A stretch of DNA of 64,000 nt, taken from NCBI GenBank assembly GCA_963082975.1, contig OY720345.1, positions 79,329,034 through 79,393,033 on the forward strand, read 5' to 3'. Below, piece after piece: positions 44,095 through 56,931 of the stretch. How positions within the stretch are numbered: position 1 is the first letter of the stretch; the number at the start of each line of letters is the position of its first letter. The position numbers and the translations under genes are program-made. This DNA is from Labia minor (taxonomy: Eukaryota; Arthropoda; Insecta; Dermaptera; Spongiphoridae). A model generated the notes under the pieces. It was not told the DNA's origin and did no database searches. It saw only the letters and a program-made list of their open reading frames with translations.

Positions 44095-45650
44095 TAAGAT
44101 TAATCCAAGTAATATCGTCTATTTCTATTCGACACTATTTTCAGATATGAAATGAACAGTCAGTAGAGAGTAAAAAAATTGTAATTGAACACCGCCGTTT
44201 TTTAAAATAATTAAATTATTTTATAGATTATAAAATAAAAATTATTGTATTAACATTAAAAATATTGAAATAAAAAAATAATAGTTTGATTTAATAAACT
44301 AAAATATTATAAACATTTTTAGTGGAAATTTCTCAGGGAGGTAGGGAGCCCAATTCATTTACCCATCCATGTTGCATAAGGCATCTTAATTTCTTATCAC
44401 TCCGTTTTTTAAAATTCAAAATAGAAGGAGAGAAAGAGTTTCAATTATATTCCTATAGTCTATATATTCTATATATCATTATTTTTTTTGTGAATTTAAT
44501 ACCACGTTGTTTTTCAAAATTTTCTATTCTTTATGCATATGATTGATTACATGTGCTAAAATTTAAACAAATTCAAATATTCTAATTTTTAAATTAATAT
44601 ACAATTTAATATTATTTATTCGAGACTAATGGCAAATACCGGTGGCCCTAGTCAGAGCAAGAGAAGCGGCTCAGTCGATGATGTTATATGGATCGGAGAT
44701 TTGGGCTCTACAACTATATTTTAAGTGAAAAAATGATTTCTTGGTTATATGATTCTTTATTATCGTGTTTGGCTGGTAATATTAATACCTTATTCACCGA
44801 ATCGATATTCAAATAATAACATACAAACAGAAAAGTAGGCGTGTTGATATAAAATATATACCTGGGACACCGAACTATCACTCGACCCTTTAACCAATTT
44901 ATACAATTTATTTTTATATACTTTAAAAATTTTACAATTTTTCAATTATTTATTATAATTGTTAAATGGGATTTCTAAAAATGACCCATTAAAAATTTGT
45001 TTCCTAAAATGATTCAAATTAATTAAAATAAAATGTAAAATGTTTGTTTATAAAATCTATATATCTGTGTGTCTGTTTTTCGATTTTTTAAATTTTGATT
45101 TTGGATTCGATTAGAGCTTAAAATGTGTAAATGTAAAGTGGACTTGGTTTTTTAAAATTCGTTTGGGAACATGTTCAAATCGGTGGTCAAAGTTCAAAAT
45201 TCCCCATATATTTATAACTACTGTAATTATTATAATTTAAAATTATAAAGAAAAAATGTTTAGATATTATTGTAGACATTTTCATTCTGTAAATTAAATA
45301 ATTTTATTTCATTTTAATAAATATATCTATTTTTAAATATTTTTTGTTCTCAACATTATTTATCAAATTCTCACAATATATGAAGATCATATTAATTGGA
45401 ATTATTTTTTAATTATTATTAATTATTTATGTTAACTTATTTAAAATTTGATTTCTATACGTTGTCATTCAAAGAATGTTTATATTTTTTGTTATGTGTA
45501 TAATTTTATTTGTTTAATATTAGCCTATCTATTTTTAAATATTTTTTTCTCTCTCTCTACATTATTTATCTAATTCTCACAATATATTAAGATCATACCG
45601 GGACCCCGAGCCTCGGCTCTGTAATTAAGTTAAAAAAAATAATTCATTAT
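44095..45650 (+). repeat. left arm of a large inverted duplication
   Basis: Segments 44095-44510, 44560-44760, 44790-44990, 45110-45270 and 45590-45640 recur in opposite order and orientation at 52890-50785. The patch 44630-44710 (CAAATACCGGTGGCCCTAG) is GC-richer. No coding frame. Confidence 0.7.
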
Positions 45651-45769
45651 TATTGGGTTTCGCTGGTAATATTAATACTTGGGACACCGAGCTGATATAC
45701 AATTCTTTAATTATTTATTACAATTATTAAATGTTAATCTGATTAAAATGAATGAAACTTGGGGTTATT

Positions 45770-46222
45770 AGGTATGTTTCTAAGTGCATGAATATTTTTT
45801 TTATTGGAAGAATGATAAATATATTATCGTAATTTATAATTATAAAATATTATTAAAATATATATTTTTAATTTTATTTCGAAATTAAATAAAAAATTTT
45901 AAAATATTTTAAATATAAAAAAATATTAATACAATATCCTTTAAAAAAAGGCGGGAGTCAAATTTCAATACAAATGTCATTTGTGACGTCATCAATATAT
46001 AAATTAATAATAAATAATATTAATAAATATTAAATTTAATAAAAGAACAATGAATAAATAAATATAAAATAGTAATTTATTAAAAAATAAACGCGAAAAT
46101 AGATAAAAAAAAAAATTAAAAAATTTATTATTTTATTTTTATTTTTAAATATTGATGCTCGAGTCAAGCTTCGACCCTCCGAACTCCACTCGGACTCAGT
46201 CAAAACAGTCTCTCTACCCCCC
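45770..46222 (-). repeat. tRNA-like-module repeat, left half, split by LINE
   Basis: Its body matches the other copies; the module at 46150-46222 (minus A-box-like TAGAGAGACTG, B-box-like GGGTCGAAGC) differs from both other module types. The right half continues at 50441-50775. Confidence 0.5.
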
Positions 46223-46749
46223 TTTTTTTTAAATGTGTTTATTAGCCAGAAGAAAAAGATACATAAATTTTACAATATATAAATATAAATCCTAAACACA
46301 GTGGGATTAAGTGATGCAATTAACAAAGAGTTAATAGAAGTAAGAAAAAAAACATATTTAACAGAATGTTATGATCATGTTTATTACTTATAAATTATTT
46401 AATAATTATTTTTTTTATTTTACTTATTCAATTATATAACTATTGAAAGAGAATCAAATAAATTATTTACAAAAGAAGCAAGTACATTCCAATCTTATTA
46501 GATGAAAGAAACGTGACAATTTTTTAATTATATATAATTTTTTTTAGTAAACTGGCTTTGGGAAAAAAACCTAAAAATAACATTACAAGAGGGGAAAGAT
46601 TTATATATTTACAGAAGGCAAGGAGATGAAGGGTGGGATAGGATGAGTGGAAAGATTGAGAGAATTAATAAATTATTACAATATTTTATATTTTAGTATA
46701 CACTATTAAATTTTTATATTATAAATTTATTGAAAAGCCCTAATTACAA

Positions 46750-49539
46750 TTAATTTTCAATCCACCAGTATTTTTTTTTCGCGATATTATCACTCTTATC
46801 TCTTTTTGAGATTGCCATATTGAAACGCCAGAATCTATAATGATCTTTTCCATCTAAGAAGGGATCGTAAGTTATGCTTCGGTCAGTACTTTTCCTAAAT
46901 ATATGATAAATAATTGGAATTTTGTTTGAGTCCTGGATGTAGCCATTTGCGTCCAAATAGGTAAATGCTTCAGGTGGGATAAAGCCTGAAATTAGGGTTC
47001 GCCTAAAGTACATGTCGTTAGGGTATGAAGCCCCGTAGATTAAGCTATTTTCTCGAATGTTGATTATTTTACTAAAGTAATTGCGGATTAATTTAATTAT
47101 AAATATGTCAATTCTGTTTAAATTAGAAAAGTTGTATATTATTTCGTTACTAAAATATTTTTTGTAATCTGATTCAGGGGATCTGTATTTACCCAGACAT
47201 GCTCTTAGGCAACTCCTTTCAAATTTTCTTATTGATTCCATTACTGAGGCTGTTTGGTTGAACCAAATGCAACATCCGTATGTAATTATTGGCCGAACAA
47301 ATAAGCTATAACATAAAATTTTTAATTTTGGGTCTAGATAAGGACAGTAGAATAACTTTTTTAATCCCATGAAAGCCGATCTAGCTTTATCTAATTGGTT
47401 TTTGACATGTTTATTGAATAGAAGACGTTCGTCTAAGTAAACTCCTAAGTATCTGACTAAGCTTTTGTGTGGAATATTTTGTCCGTTAATTTTAATTTGA
47501 AATTTTTTCTAATTTAATTTTGTGTTAAGATTACATCTAGCAATTAGGGGCCTAAATAGAATAGTTTCACATTTATTGATATTAATTTTTAATTTCCAAG
47601 AATGATAAAAAGAAAAGATTTTGCCTACTAAGATTTCAAGATCATGTTGTAGTTGTTTAGACTTTGTGCCCGACAGATAGACGATTAAATCGTCTGCGAA
47701 GGCAATTCCATATTTACCCTTTGTTTCGTTCAGGCCATATGCAGTGAGAATATCGCTAATAAATATGTTGAATAATACTGGCGAGTTTATTGTACCCTGT
47801 TGTAAACCATTTGTGACTTGGCATTGAATAGAAGACACAGTGTCATTGTTAAATGTAACGAAAGATCTTCCTTCGATCATATTCCAAATGAATTTAATCA
47901 GGTTTTCATCGAAACCTTTTGTTAACATTTTGTAAATAAGACCTTCACGCCATACAGTATCAAAGGCCTTTTCCACGTCGATCAGACAAGCTGCAACTAC
48001 TTCATTATTATTTAATGACCAGTAAATATCGGAGGTGAGTTTCGAAATAGCATGTACTGTTGAATGTTTAAAGCGAAACCCGAATTGTGATTCTGGGAGA
48101 ACATTTAAACTTTCCATAGCGGAGACCAGTCTTTTGTTTATCAACACTTCAAGGATTTTACCTACATTAGATAATAGGCTGATCGGACGAAGGTTTGACA
48201 TAGAGGAGGGGTTTTTACCTTTTTTAGGGATAGCAATTACATTGGCTTTTTTCCATTTTTCAGGAAAGTAGCCATTGTTAAGTGAGTTGTTGAATATAAT
48301 TGTGTATATTTTAATAATTTTCTTTGGCAGGCGTTTTAAAGCACAATTAGGTATCTTGTCCGGGCCTGTCGACTTTTTATTATTTAGATGTCTGATAATA
48401 TTCTTGACTTCATTGAATTGTGTTAAGAATGGGTCTTGGTGTTGGGTAGGAAATGTTGATTTATTGCTATGGGAGAAAGTGGTTATTGTTTTGTTGTTAT
48501 GAGCGTCCCTTACTATTTTTTCTTTGAGTTGGTTAATTTTGGAATTTATTATGTTAGAGAGACCTGGTTTTCCCATGTCTTCGTTTTGTTTATGGGTTAG
48601 AGAAAAGTGGCAGGCTATTATGTTAAGTTTATCTTTTGTGTCAAAAATTTCAAAGTTTCCAGATGAATTTTTGTTTTGTTTATGTATGTTAATATTTGCC
48701 ATTCTTATTAAATCGGAATTGTTTTTGTCAATTTCTATTTTATTGGGGAAAGAGTTTTTATTTTTATTTCTAAATAATGAATTTATTTTAGGGAAGGTCT
48801 CGAGGGAGTTATTTAACGGAATAGTTTCAATTTTGTCTTTCCAATATTTGTTTATTGCAAGCGAATATTCTTTGGAAAGTTTTTGCCTCGTAAGGGAAAG
48901 TAGATGTTTCAGTTCTTTGAATTCAGTGGAATTTATGTTTAAGTTTTTTCTATAGAAACTATTTATTTGTGAAACGAGGAAGCTTTTTGCTTTATTTAAT
49001 TTTTTAATTTTATTATTTAAATATTTATTAACTGAATTTTGATATTTAATTGGCGGAGTAGATTTGTGTAGAGCTTTCAGTATATGGTTTTCGATTAGAA
49101 TTATTGAGCTATCTATTTCATCATTATTTAGATTTTTTGTCTGGGATATGTTCAGAGGAATATTTTTGTTAAGAAGATCTTGGAAGTGATTCCAGTTGGT
49201 TTTATTGAAATTAAATTTAGTACTGAATTTCTCAATCAAAAAGTTTTTGGGTTGGGATAAATCTATTTTAAATAATGCTAATAAGCCAAGATGATCACTA
49301 TCAAAGTAAATAGTGGGTAGTTGATTTTCATTCAATGAGTTAAGAATATTGAGACGCGAATCCAAGAATATTAAATCCAGGTATGAAGAGCATCTGGGAT
49401 ATGAAGGAAAATCCGAAAAAACGAATTTCATTCTGAATTTAATTTGGTTTTCGGTGAACCAATTTCTAAGGCTTTTTCCTCTAAAATCATTTAATTTATT
49501 ATTCCAGAGACGATGTTTTGCATTGAAGTTGCCTGCCAT
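46750..49539 (-). pseudogene. Jockey-like ORF2 (endonuclease C-terminus, RT), one stop
   Basis: Encodes the enzyme that nicks the target and copies LINE RNA. MAGNFNAKHRLWNNKLND is the C-terminal endonuclease motif, then SYLDLIFLDSRL and DSDHLGLL; RT blocks KKANVIAIPKKGKNPS, NLRPISLLSNVGKILE, QFGFRFKHSTVHAI, CLIDVEKAFDTVWREGL, GLQQGTINSPVLFNIFISD and AFADDLIVYLSG (catalytic FADD). A single TAG (47511-47509) interrupts the frame, which then continues (INGQNIPHKS, then MGLKKLFYCPYLDPKLKI) to YRFWRFNMAIS and the stop at 46750. Apart from this stop the frame is intact over 2.8 kb. Confidence 0.88.
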
Positions 49540-49980
49540 AATAAAGAAGTTTTTATAATTCGAAAAGTTTAGTGATTCAAAGATTGTGTTAATTTCTTTA
49601 ATAAAATTACTGTTATTCCTATTTGTACTATATATTGATATTATAAAGAGATTTTCAATAGAATTAAGTTTAATTTTGATTATAGTGGATTCAAGAGATT
49701 TGTTGACTAATTTAAATTTAGTAATTTCCGTGAATTTTATATTTTTTTTACTAAAATAGCGGTACCGCCTCCAAATGTGTCACCTGGTCGATCAGTTCTC
49801 ACGACCGAGTAGTTGTGAAATTCAAGAAGGTGTTTAGCATTAAGCTTAGTCTCGCATAGGATGAGAATATCCGGATTGTGAGTTGAAATAATTTGTAAGA
49901 GGTCAGTTTTTTTTGAATTGAAATGAGGGAATTAACATTTAAGGAAATAATTTTTAGATTGTGAGAGTTTAGATCGTGTC
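49540..49980 (-). pseudogene. Jockey-like ORF2 N-terminal endonuclease region
   Basis: ISLNVNSLISIQ, DLLQIISTHNPDILILCETK and YSVVRTDRPGDTFGGGTAIL are standard endonuclease blocks. Two frame breaks lie in A8 runs (about 49742-49749 and 49907-49914), each consistent with one missing A. Confidence 0.8.
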
Positions 49981-50440
49981 TGAATGTGAAAGATTTAATA
50001 TTTGGGATATATTATTAATTTGAGTTGAGTGGGTTTGGAGGCCATTCAATATTTTGATCATATTTACTTCGATTCGTTGCAGCCTAACTGAAAGATCGTT
50101 GTTATCAACAGGGTTTATGATAGATTGACTAGAGTTAGTATTATTATCGTTATTATTAATGTGATTGTTATTATTGCCACTAGATTTGTGACCTTTTTTA
50201 ACGTTATTGTTTGCTACTTTACTTGCATAAGATGTGTTTGGGCTGACTAAGCTTTTAATTGAATTTAGTTTATTTTGAATATTGTTTTTTTGTTCTAATT
50301 GTCTATCAATTATTTTCTGGTTGATTTCAATTCGTTTAGGACATCCGTGATAAGAGGCTGGGTGCCCTTTACTTTTACAGTTAACACAATATATATCAAT
50401 TTTAGGAGACTCGGCTAGTAAATTGCATTCCCCGGGGGGG
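49970..50440 (-). pseudogene. Jockey-like ORF1 C-terminus with zinc knuckle
   Basis: The minus frame contains IYCVNCKSKGHPASYHGCPK, the last gag-like knuckle of Jockey ORF1 proteins (CxxC...HPA.Y.GCP), then an Asn-rich stretch and LSVRLQRIEVNMIKILNGL, ending at a TAA near 49978. The first knuckles and N-terminus are lost at the 5' truncation. Confidence 0.8.
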
Positions 50441-50775
50441 AAGATTAATAAATATATATATATTTTATTAAAGATAAATATTTTTTATTTTATTTCGAAA
50501 TTAAATAATAAATTTTAAAATATTTTAAATAAAAAAAAAATATTAATACAATTTCAGTTAAAAAATAAAAATGGATGTCATGTGACGTCTTCCATATATA
50601 ATTTTAAAATAAGAAATAAATAATGAAAATGTGCATTTCCTGAGATGTGATCAATAAAACTCAATTTTTCTTTATAAATACTATATCTAGTGTGAATTTG
50701 AAAAAAATCGTTAGAGCGGTTTTTGAGCACCCATGGCTAAACAAACAAACAATTTTAGCTAGCATAATAAGATAA
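50441..50775 (-). repeat. tRNA-like repeat, right half
   Basis: Continues the repeat interrupted at 46222 (compare 6927-7265) and ends TTTTAGCTAGCATAATAAGA. Confidence 0.6.
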
Positions 50776-51747
50776 GATTTATCAACTTGGTGTCCCAAGT
50801 ATTAATATTACCAGCCAAACCCAATAATAATGAATTTTTTTTTTAACTTAATTAATTGGCCTCGGCTCGGGGTCCCGGTATGATCTTAATATATTGTCAG
50901 AATTTGATAAATAATGTAGAGAGAAAAAAATATTTAAAAATAGATATTTATTTAAATGAAATAAAATTATTTAATTTACAGAATGAAAATGTCTATATTA
51001 ATGTCTAAACATTTTTTCTTTGTAATTTTACATTATAATAATACTAATTATAGTAGTTATAATATATGGGGAATTTTCAACTTTGACTGCCGATTTGACC
51101 AGGTTCCCAAACGAATTTTAAAAAACCAAGACCACTTTACTATTACACATTTTAAGCTCTAATCGAATCCAAAATCAAAATTTAAAAAATCGAAAAACAG
51201 ACACACAGATATATAGATTTTATAAATGAACATTTATACAATTTATTTTAATTAATTTGAAACATTTTAGGAAACAAATTTTTAATGAGTCATTTTTAGA
51301 AATCTCATTTAACAATTATAATAAATAATTAAAAAATTGTAAAATTTTGAAAGTATATAAAAATAAATTGTATAAATTGGTTAAAGGGTCGAGTAATAGT
51401 TCGGTGTCCCAGGTATATATTTTATATTAACACGCCTATTTTTCTGTATAATAAAGTTATAAAGAATAATATTTTAATTTTTATATAACCAAGAAATCAT
51501 TTTTTCACTTAAAATATAGTTGTAAAGCCCAAATCTCCGAGGAGTCTTCTCTTGCTCTGATTAGGGCCACCGGTATTTGCCATTAGTCTCGAAAAAATAA
51601 TATTAAATTATATATAAATTTAAAAATTAGAATATTTGAATTTGTTTAAATTTTAACACATGTAATCAATCATATGCATAAAGAATAGAAAATTTTGAAA
51701 ATCAACTTGGTATTAAATTCAGAAAAAAAAAACTCATATATAGAATA

Positions 51748-51955
51748 CTAGCTGATCAGAGCGCCTTCCAGGCGCTCTTCACACCTAGACGGGGGCTCCG
51801 CCCCCTGTACCCCCGTGTGATACATAGTATTTGGTTGAAAGTCTGTATGTAAAAGGTTTTCATCCATTTTGTTTCAATCAGTATAAGTAGATAAGACATA
51901 TATTTGTTTTCTTGGAAAATATATTTTAATTTAATCAACAACAAATTTTCCTAGT
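51748..51955 (-). mobile_element. Helitron 3' end (truncated copy)
   Basis: Hairpin GAGCGCCTGGAAGGCGCTC, TGATCAGCTAG, host T. The pre-insertion sequence survives at 52480-52510 (ATATATAGAATATATCG), confirming the A|T target. Homology with the 4590 copy ends at about 51955, followed by the 7975-type repeat. Confidence 0.78.
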
Positions 51956-52417
51956 ATAAATATAAAAATGCTTGTTTTTTATGCTTATATATTGGATGTA
52001 TTATGATACTGAGCACATGGCAAAGACTTTCTAAAAATAATTGTTTTAAAAAAAAAACGCAGGGAAAAACCCAGAGATATGCCTCTTCGTTTCCCCAATA
52101 GAGAGAGGGGTGGACAATTTTGCCAAGTGGCAGAGGAGGGGATGATTGGCTTAGACATATTTTGAATTCTCAATTCCTTAACTACACAATATACCAACTG
52201 TGGTCGACAATTGGTAATTAATAATTAATTATAAATTGAATTTGCTAAAATATAAATTAAAGTTCTTTTAATTTATATTTCTATTTTTACGGTACCTTTC
52301 AATTATTCTATTTCATCTTAATTTCTTGAGTTATCTATTTTAATTTAAATCCTTACAGTTTTATTAAATAAATCATTTTTAGTTATAATTTTATATAAGC
52401 ATTTTTTAATTGAACCT
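51956..52417. repeat. repeat shared with 7975-8340
   Basis: Contains TGGTCGACAATTGGTAATT and a purine-rich patch. 52320-52417 matches 5355-5440. Confidence 0.6.
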
Positions 52418-52969
52418 ATCAATCATATGCATAAAGAATAGAAAATTTTGAAAATCAACTTGGTATTAAATTCAGAAAAAAAATACTGATATATAGAATA
52501 TATCGACTATTCGAATATAATATTGAAACTCTTTCTCTCCCTCTATTTTAAATTTTAAAAAAGGGAGTGTTAAGACATTATTTTGCCTTATGTAACATGG
52601 ATGGTTAAATGAATTGGGCTCCCTACCTCCCTGAGAAATTCCCACTAAAAATGTTTATAATATTTTAGTTTATTAAATCAAACTATTATTTTTTATTTCA
52701 ATATTTTTAATGTTAATACAATAATTTTTATTTTATAATCTATAAAATAATTTAATTATTTTAAAAAACGGCGGTGTTCAATTACAATTTTTTTACTCTC
52801 TACTGACTGTTCATTTCATAACTGAAAATAGTGTCGAATAGAAATAGACGATATTACTTGGATTAATCTTATTATGCTAGCTAAAATTGTTTGTTTGTAT
52901 TATTGAGGACCCGAACTATCACTCGACCTTTTAACCAATTTATACAATTTATTTTTATATACTTTAAAA

Positions 52970-53420
52970 ATTTTAAAATTTTTTAATTTAATCAGTAAAT
53001 TAATTATATATTATTATTATTATTTTTGTCCCTTCATACAAAATGTAAGTTCTCTTTTTTGATATGTTTTCCTAACATAAACAAATATACATATTTTTTG
53101 AATGAAAATAAAAATAGATATTTATTTAAATAAAATAAAATTATATGAATAATTGATCTCATAATTGGATTTTCATTTTCAATTAACGTTTTGAATTCAT
53201 AAAAAATTAAAAAAAACTTTTAAACTATTTAAATTATTTTCAAGTAAGTATATAAGATATTATATTATGGGTGAATTCAAAATGTATGAAGGGACACATT
53301 ATATAATATAGATAGATATAACATTTACAATAATAGTATATATAATTAATTTACTGATTAAATTAAAATATATTTTAAATAAGAACACAAAAACAAATAA
53401 ATGTTTTATCTAATTTACTG
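52970..53420. repeat. MITE-like unit without mariner (empty-site copy)
   Basis: Inverted ends TGTCCCTTCATACA at 53029 and 53293-53306. It reads through the site occupied by the mariner at 17177. Confidence 0.65.
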
Positions 53421-53464
53421 AACAACTTATTAGTATAGTATAATATATAATATATAATATTTTA

Positions 53465-53982
53465 TAATATTTACCGGAGTATAATAAATTGATAACGTCA
53501 TTTAATTCTCCTACTATATATCGAATCGAATATAAAGATAAATCTTCTTTTAAACGTTGTGTGAAACAATTTCAAATAATTTAAATGTAAAACTATTAAT
53601 GAAATTAAAAAATCAAATATATGAATATAATATAAATATTTTTAATTTTATTTTAAGAATAGATATGTATATATCTCACAGGCGGTGGTTGTGACGTCAC
53701 ATATATACATTTAAATTTAGAAGAAAATAAGCGGGAGTGTCCTCTCCTAGACTTTCCCGCATATAAATAGGTATAAAGAGTTGTGAATGAATATTTAGAA
53801 TGTGTAAACTTGGTATTGATAAAGAGCCAGTTCGTATAAGTTAATGGTGTCAAATTTGATATTTGGTAACATTTATATATATATATATATATATAGAATC
53901 AAGTGCTACTTCCGGTTAACTGATATTTTAAATGTAAAAAAACAGATAGGTATATAATATAAATATTTTTAATTTTATTTTA
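53465..53982. repeat. AT-rich repeats before a Helitron
   Basis: 53465-53700 is the 19320-type repeat. 53940-53982 matches the inner end of the long-inverted-repeat arms. 53701-53930 shows nothing recognisable apart from an ACTTCCGGTTAAC patch. Confidence 0.5.
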
Positions 53983-54096
53983 TCTATATATATAAAAAAA
54001 GGTTTTTGTCTGCACATTGCTCAGAATTTAAAAATTTTTGCATATCTTCGCGTTTCATGACCTCTAGAATCCAAAAGTGACTTTAGAATTTTTCAC

Positions 54097-54127
<31 letters not shown>

Positions 54128-54746
54128 GGTCTGTCTGTCTGTCGGTCTGTCTGTCTGTTGGTCTGTCTGTCTGTCGGTCTGTCTGTCTGTCGGTCTGTCT
54201 GTCCGGAAAATTACTATTTTATAGACTCAGAATTGACTGAACCGATTTCTTTGAAATTACATCACAATATTCTTATATACCCCTAGAGTAACATAGGCTA
54301 TAAATTTTATTTATATGTCAACAATAACCGCAGAAATTAATTTTTTAAAGTTTATATAATTCTCCGTGTTGTTCATTCAAGAGCAGCTCGCGGCTCACTG
54401 TCGGCCTAGCGGAATCATTTCAAACAATGAATTATCATAGCGATTCCCAATAGAAGAATTATTATAATATTTCCCTTTTTATTTTAAATTCTAATATACA
54501 AATATCAATTCAATTAAATAATTTATTCTAAAAGTTCTCAATTTAATTAAAATATTTATTAGATCATATTTTTATCTTAAATTATTTTTTATTTAATTGA
54601 ATATTTCTTCTTTTCTATAATATATATATAATAATATATAAATTTTATCATTGAATAATAAAAAAAAATATTATTTAACCTGAATTAAAATGACTGAATT
54701 CTATTATCTTTGTTTTTTATTTTAATTTAATTACTCTATTATTAAT

Positions 54747-54785
<39 letters not shown>

Positions 54786-54883
54786 AAAATTAAAATATGA
54801 TGATATAAAGTTGTTTTAAATTTTTGACATTTTTAAATTGGGTATATTTTTTAAATTTATTAAAATGTCTTTTTTATTTATTA
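53983..54883 (+). mobile_element. Helitron 5' segment (plus strand)
   Basis: Starts TCTATATATATAAAAAAAGG after a host A, followed by TTTTTGTCTGCACATTGC and a long (GTCT)n run (54100-54205). It is nearly identical to 63294-64000. It is interrupted at 54883|54884 by the minus-strand Helitron. Confidence 0.75.
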
Positions 54884-55109
54884 CTAGCTGCTCAGAGCTC
54901 CTTCGTCGCTCTTCACATCTAGACGGGGGCTCCGCCCCCTGTACCCCCGAGTGGTACATAGTATTTGGTTGAAAGTAGTAAAAGGTTTTCATCCATTTTG
55001 TTTCAAACAATGTATAACATAAAACATTCATTTCTTATTGTGTGATTATTTAAAATATATTTTAATTTATTTAGTAAATTAATTATATATATTATTATTG
55101 AATATGTTA

Positions 55110-55920
55110 TATCTATCTACTCGAAAGTTCTTGGCAGCTACAACCACATTTCTCCAAGTGTCCCCGGTGACCTCATCTTTCTTTGGCCAATAAATGCTGG
55201 AAAGAATAATCTGAATCTACTCTCATCTCCCAGGGTCATAGACCATGCGTGGCTCAACGGTACTCGAAAGTTCTTGGCAGCTACAACCACATTTCTCCAA
55301 GTGTCCTTATCCTGAGCCTCTGTTCCATCTCTCGTACGTCATTCCCTGATGTACTCATCTTTCTTTGGCCCATAAATGCTGGGGAGAATCCTATTCTCAA
55401 ATACTCTGAATCCACTCTCATCTCCTAAGATCATAGACCATGTCTCACACTCATATAATACAACAGACAAAATAATTGTTTTATATATTTTAATTTTCAT
55501 TCCCTTTTATAATAATTTTGATGAGATAAGCCTCTTTACTGCATGATAACAGGCGTTTTCCGATTGCAACTTCGATTTCAATTCTTCTCAAATATTATTA
55601 TCCTTCGTGATTACATTCAATTTTTCTACATATTCAAATTCTACATTTTGTATGTTAATACTGCTCCTGTTTGTTTCTAAATATTTTTATTTATCATTAT
55701 TAATTTTAAACCTCATCTCTTTTCCTACCTCGATTAATTTTTCCTCGCTATCTGTAATTGCAATTGCCGAATCTCCTATTATATTTAAGTCGTCTGGGTC
55801 ACCTAATATTTTACAATTGATTTCCACATCTTACTCTTTCTTTACTACCTTCAAGATAAATTTTAAGATCAAAATTTGAAAAAGTTTATCCGGATCTATT
55901 GAGTCATGCGTAGGTTTTAC
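55110..55920 (-). pseudogene. LINE RT C-terminal fragment in the second Helitron
   Basis: The minus strand reads GDPDDLNIIGDSAIAITDSE, KIKIYKTIILSVVLYECETW, GFRVFENRILPSIYGPKKDE and AQDKDTWRNVVVAAKNFRV, the region after the catalytic RT motifs in RTE-like insect LINEs. Interrupted by several stops. The last block, AKNFRV, is doubled at 55255-55330 and 55110-55165. Confidence 0.72.
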
Positions 55921-56082
55921 TAAAGTCTACAAATAATTAGTGAACAGAGATATTGAATTCGCGGTTTTTTTAATATCTGTCATAATGAAAATATCTTAAT
56001 TAATGTTGATCGATTTGGCATGAACCCGCAATGATATCGTCTAATATTTCCTCCGCCTATAGTTTATAAGTATTGTATATGT

Positions 56083-56547
56083 CAGAGGTTCTTAAACCTT
56101 TGTACTCCGCGGACCCCCACTTGAAAAAAAAATTTTTGACGGACCCCATCCCAACTTTAGGTACTTTACGTCATTTTATTAGTTAATTTCTGGCTTACGA
56201 TCTCATAAGAACAAGGATATATGATGGATATTTCTAACAGTGATTGGTGAATAACGATTTTTTTGCATATAGTAGAACACATTTTATTAGAAATTATAAA
56301 ATTGAAGAAAGAAAATTCAGCTAAATATGAAGATGGAAACGGTAGCAATAGTTTTCTTGCACATTTCGTTGAATTTGGGTATTTGATCTCTGTTTCCTCA
56401 CAAAGCCATGCCATCGCTTCTTTTATATTAATTAAAGTTTTAACTGACTCATCATTTTCTCGTGCACCTGTACGATGGCTTTGCGGACCCCCAGTAAAGG
56501 CTTCGCGGACCCCCAGGGGTCCGCGGACCACAGTTTAAGAACCTCTG
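56083..56547 (-). mobile_element. hAT deletion derivative related to the 12026 element
   Basis: TIRs CAGAGGTTCTTAAAC at both ends, GGGGGTCCGC subterminal repeats, perfect TSD GTATATGT at 56075-56082 and 56548-56555. The part near 56160-56300 matches the 3' end of the 12026 hAT in opposite orientation. Confidence 0.88.
56166..56531 (-). pseudogene. hAT transposase residue within the derivative
   Basis: A minus frame ends with IKYPNSTKCARKLLLPFPSS and YLAEFSFFNFIIS, the hAT C-terminal block with its conserved E. The first 40 residues only translate the terminal repeat, so the ORF is not a gene. Confidence 0.5.
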
Positions 56548-56931
56548 GTATATGTTATAATAGAGTATAATATTTCTTGATCATTTCATTTCGATATTTT
56601 AATTTCATTGTTTGATTATTATTGAATATTTTTAATTATAATAAAATTAGAGAAAATGCAAAGTTAGAGACTTGAGACAATTTATAAAAATTAATTTATA
56701 AAAATTAACGGTATAAAAGTATTGATAAAACTAAAGATAAATTAACAATATATACATTCATTAATAGTATTAATTTAAATTAATGGATTTATTTGATTTT
56801 TTATTATTAAGTTCATTTATTAATTTTTTTAGATCATAGTTAATTCCCTCCCTTAAAATAAAAGAAGTACCTATTCAAATATGGAAAGAATAAATACAAA
56901 ATAATTTAAGTTAAATATGATTTAAATATTT

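Larger units (their letters stand above)
46223..50440 (-). mobile_element. Jockey-like LINE, 5' truncated
   Basis: A minus-strand element with ORF1 C-terminus, ORF2 (endonuclease, RT, C-terminal domain), a roughly 0.5-kb 3'UTR (46231-46749) with AATAAA at 46239-46244, and an A8 tail at 46223-46230. The 5' end is truncated inside ORF1 next to a G/C run. It is inserted in a tRNA-like repeat, whose halves flank it. Confidence 0.85.
50785..52890 (-). repeat. right arm of the large inverted duplication
   Basis: Inverted counterpart of 44095-45650. It is interrupted by a Helitron 3' end and a repeat at 51748-52417. The stretch before the interruption (51668-51747) reappears after it (52418-52500). 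Confidence 0.7.

Noticed and set aside
48035-48955. Plus-strand ORFs of 75-143 aa
   Set aside because: Antisense of the Jockey-like RT.
54095-54205. Spaced repeats that might look like a CRISPR array
   Set aside because: It is a GTCT/GGTCT microsatellite in a Helitron 5' region, repeated at 63405-63485; no spacers, and the genome is eukaryotic.
56166-56531. Minus 121-aa ORF as a host gene
   Set aside because: It lies wholly inside a TSD-bounded hAT derivative and starts in the terminal repeat.
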